Shown: piece by piece, positions 14,448 to 14,690 of the stretch
How positions within the stretch are numbered: position 1 is the first letter of the stretch
Layout of the letters: each line of letters begins with the position of its first letter
Assembly (NCBI RefSeq): GCF_020217185.1
Contig: NZ_JAIWNX010000165.1
Coordinates: forward strand, 1 to 14,690
Length of the DNA stretch: 14,690 nucleotides
Direction of reading: 5' to 3'
Source of the DNA: Asticcacaulis sp.
Lineage (GTDB): Bacteria > Pseudomonadota > Alphaproteobacteria > Caulobacterales > Caulobacteraceae
Position numbers and translations under genes: made by a program
Notes under the pieces: model-generated
Told to the model about the DNA's origin: nothing
The model's input: only the letters and a program-made list of their open reading frames with translations
The model's database searches: none

Positions 14448-14690
14448 TCACCCCGTATCCAGCAGGAACAGATCAGGCCACAACAGGTTGAGGTCTTCGC
14501 GGCTATAGGCTTTCAGCGCTTTCAGCAGCGTGTCGCGCGTCTCGCCCATTTCATACAGGCGGGGGAGCCGGTCACCGTGCAGGATTTCCACATCCTCATC
14601 GCGGATCAGGCCGTAATCGTGCTCCGTTAACGGCGTATCCTGCGGCCGGGGGATGGCGACCGTGTTCAGCACGCGCTCCCGCAGAGCCAT
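14448..14690 (-). CDS. Unrecognised protein, reaches the window edge
   Basis: Minus-strand frame of 80 residues whose first visible codon, ATG (14688-14690), is the last triplet of the window; the gene may start here or be the C-terminal part of a longer one. Sequence MALRERVLNTVAIPRPQDTP... LWPDLFLLDTG is rich in Leu, Asp, Glu and Arg, with no signal peptide or membrane helix. It contains two likely helices (ETRDTLLKALKAYSREDL) and an LHGDRLPRLYEMGE segment. I cannot assign a family. GC and codon use fit the host. Its TGA stop is 14 bp from the right end of the inverted-repeat element, with an extra GTGGCTAAC motif between them. Confidence 0.6.
   Translation of the reverse strand: MALRERVLNTVAIPRPQDTPLTEHDYGLIRDEDVEILHGDRLPRLYEMGETRDTLLKALKAYSREDLNLLWPDLFLLDTG

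Overview
The window looks like chromosomal DNA of an alphaproteobacterium, most likely Caulobacterales (Caulobacter/Asticcacaulis type). This is inferred from GC-rich codon use, a large CirA-type TonB-dependent receptor, a twin-arginine lipoprotein class A beta-lactamase, the structured leader in front of nhaA, and a palindromic intergenic repeat of a kind I recall from alphaproteobacterial genomes. No rRNA, tRNA, phage, IS transposase or CRISPR array was found.

Left part (1-5531). The 3' portion of an S9-family serine peptidase runs by a 4-base ATGA overlap into a class A beta-lactamase. A 106-bp two-hairpin repeat begins at the beta-lactamase stop codon. Next come a glutaminase (glsA) and a ParDE toxin-antitoxin pair, also joined by an ATGA overlap and with its own likely promoter inside the glsA 3' end. 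The toxin gene converges on, and overlaps by 11 bp, selO (protein AMP-transferase) on the minus strand.

Middle part (5463-10256). selO and the Na+/H+ antiporter gene nhaA diverge from an intergenic region with several perfect GC-rich hairpins on the nhaA side, a candidate cation-sensing leader RNA. nhaA ends at a strong terminator. A TonB-dependent receptor with two dyad sequences in its leader follows, with its own terminator, then a small DUF883/ElaB-YqjD-type membrane-anchored protein and a further terminator.

Right part (10257-14690). A FATP-type long-chain acyl-CoA synthetase lies on the minus strand. Beyond it is a gene-poor, mosaic stretch: a low-GC orphan lipoprotein, a possible 59-aa ORF, and a small exported protein on the minus strand. 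An 18-bp direct repeat occurs at both sides of this stretch. A 319-bp nested inverted-repeat element with MITE-like ends follows, and the window ends in an unrecognised gene on the minus strand.

Functional themes are envelope and stress physiology: nutrient uptake, pH/Na+ homeostasis, glutamine breakdown, redox-linked AMPylation, beta-lactam resistance and fatty-acid activation. There is no single large pathway cluster. The parts most worth a second look are the nhaA leader and the repeat-rich 12.2-14.45 kb region.
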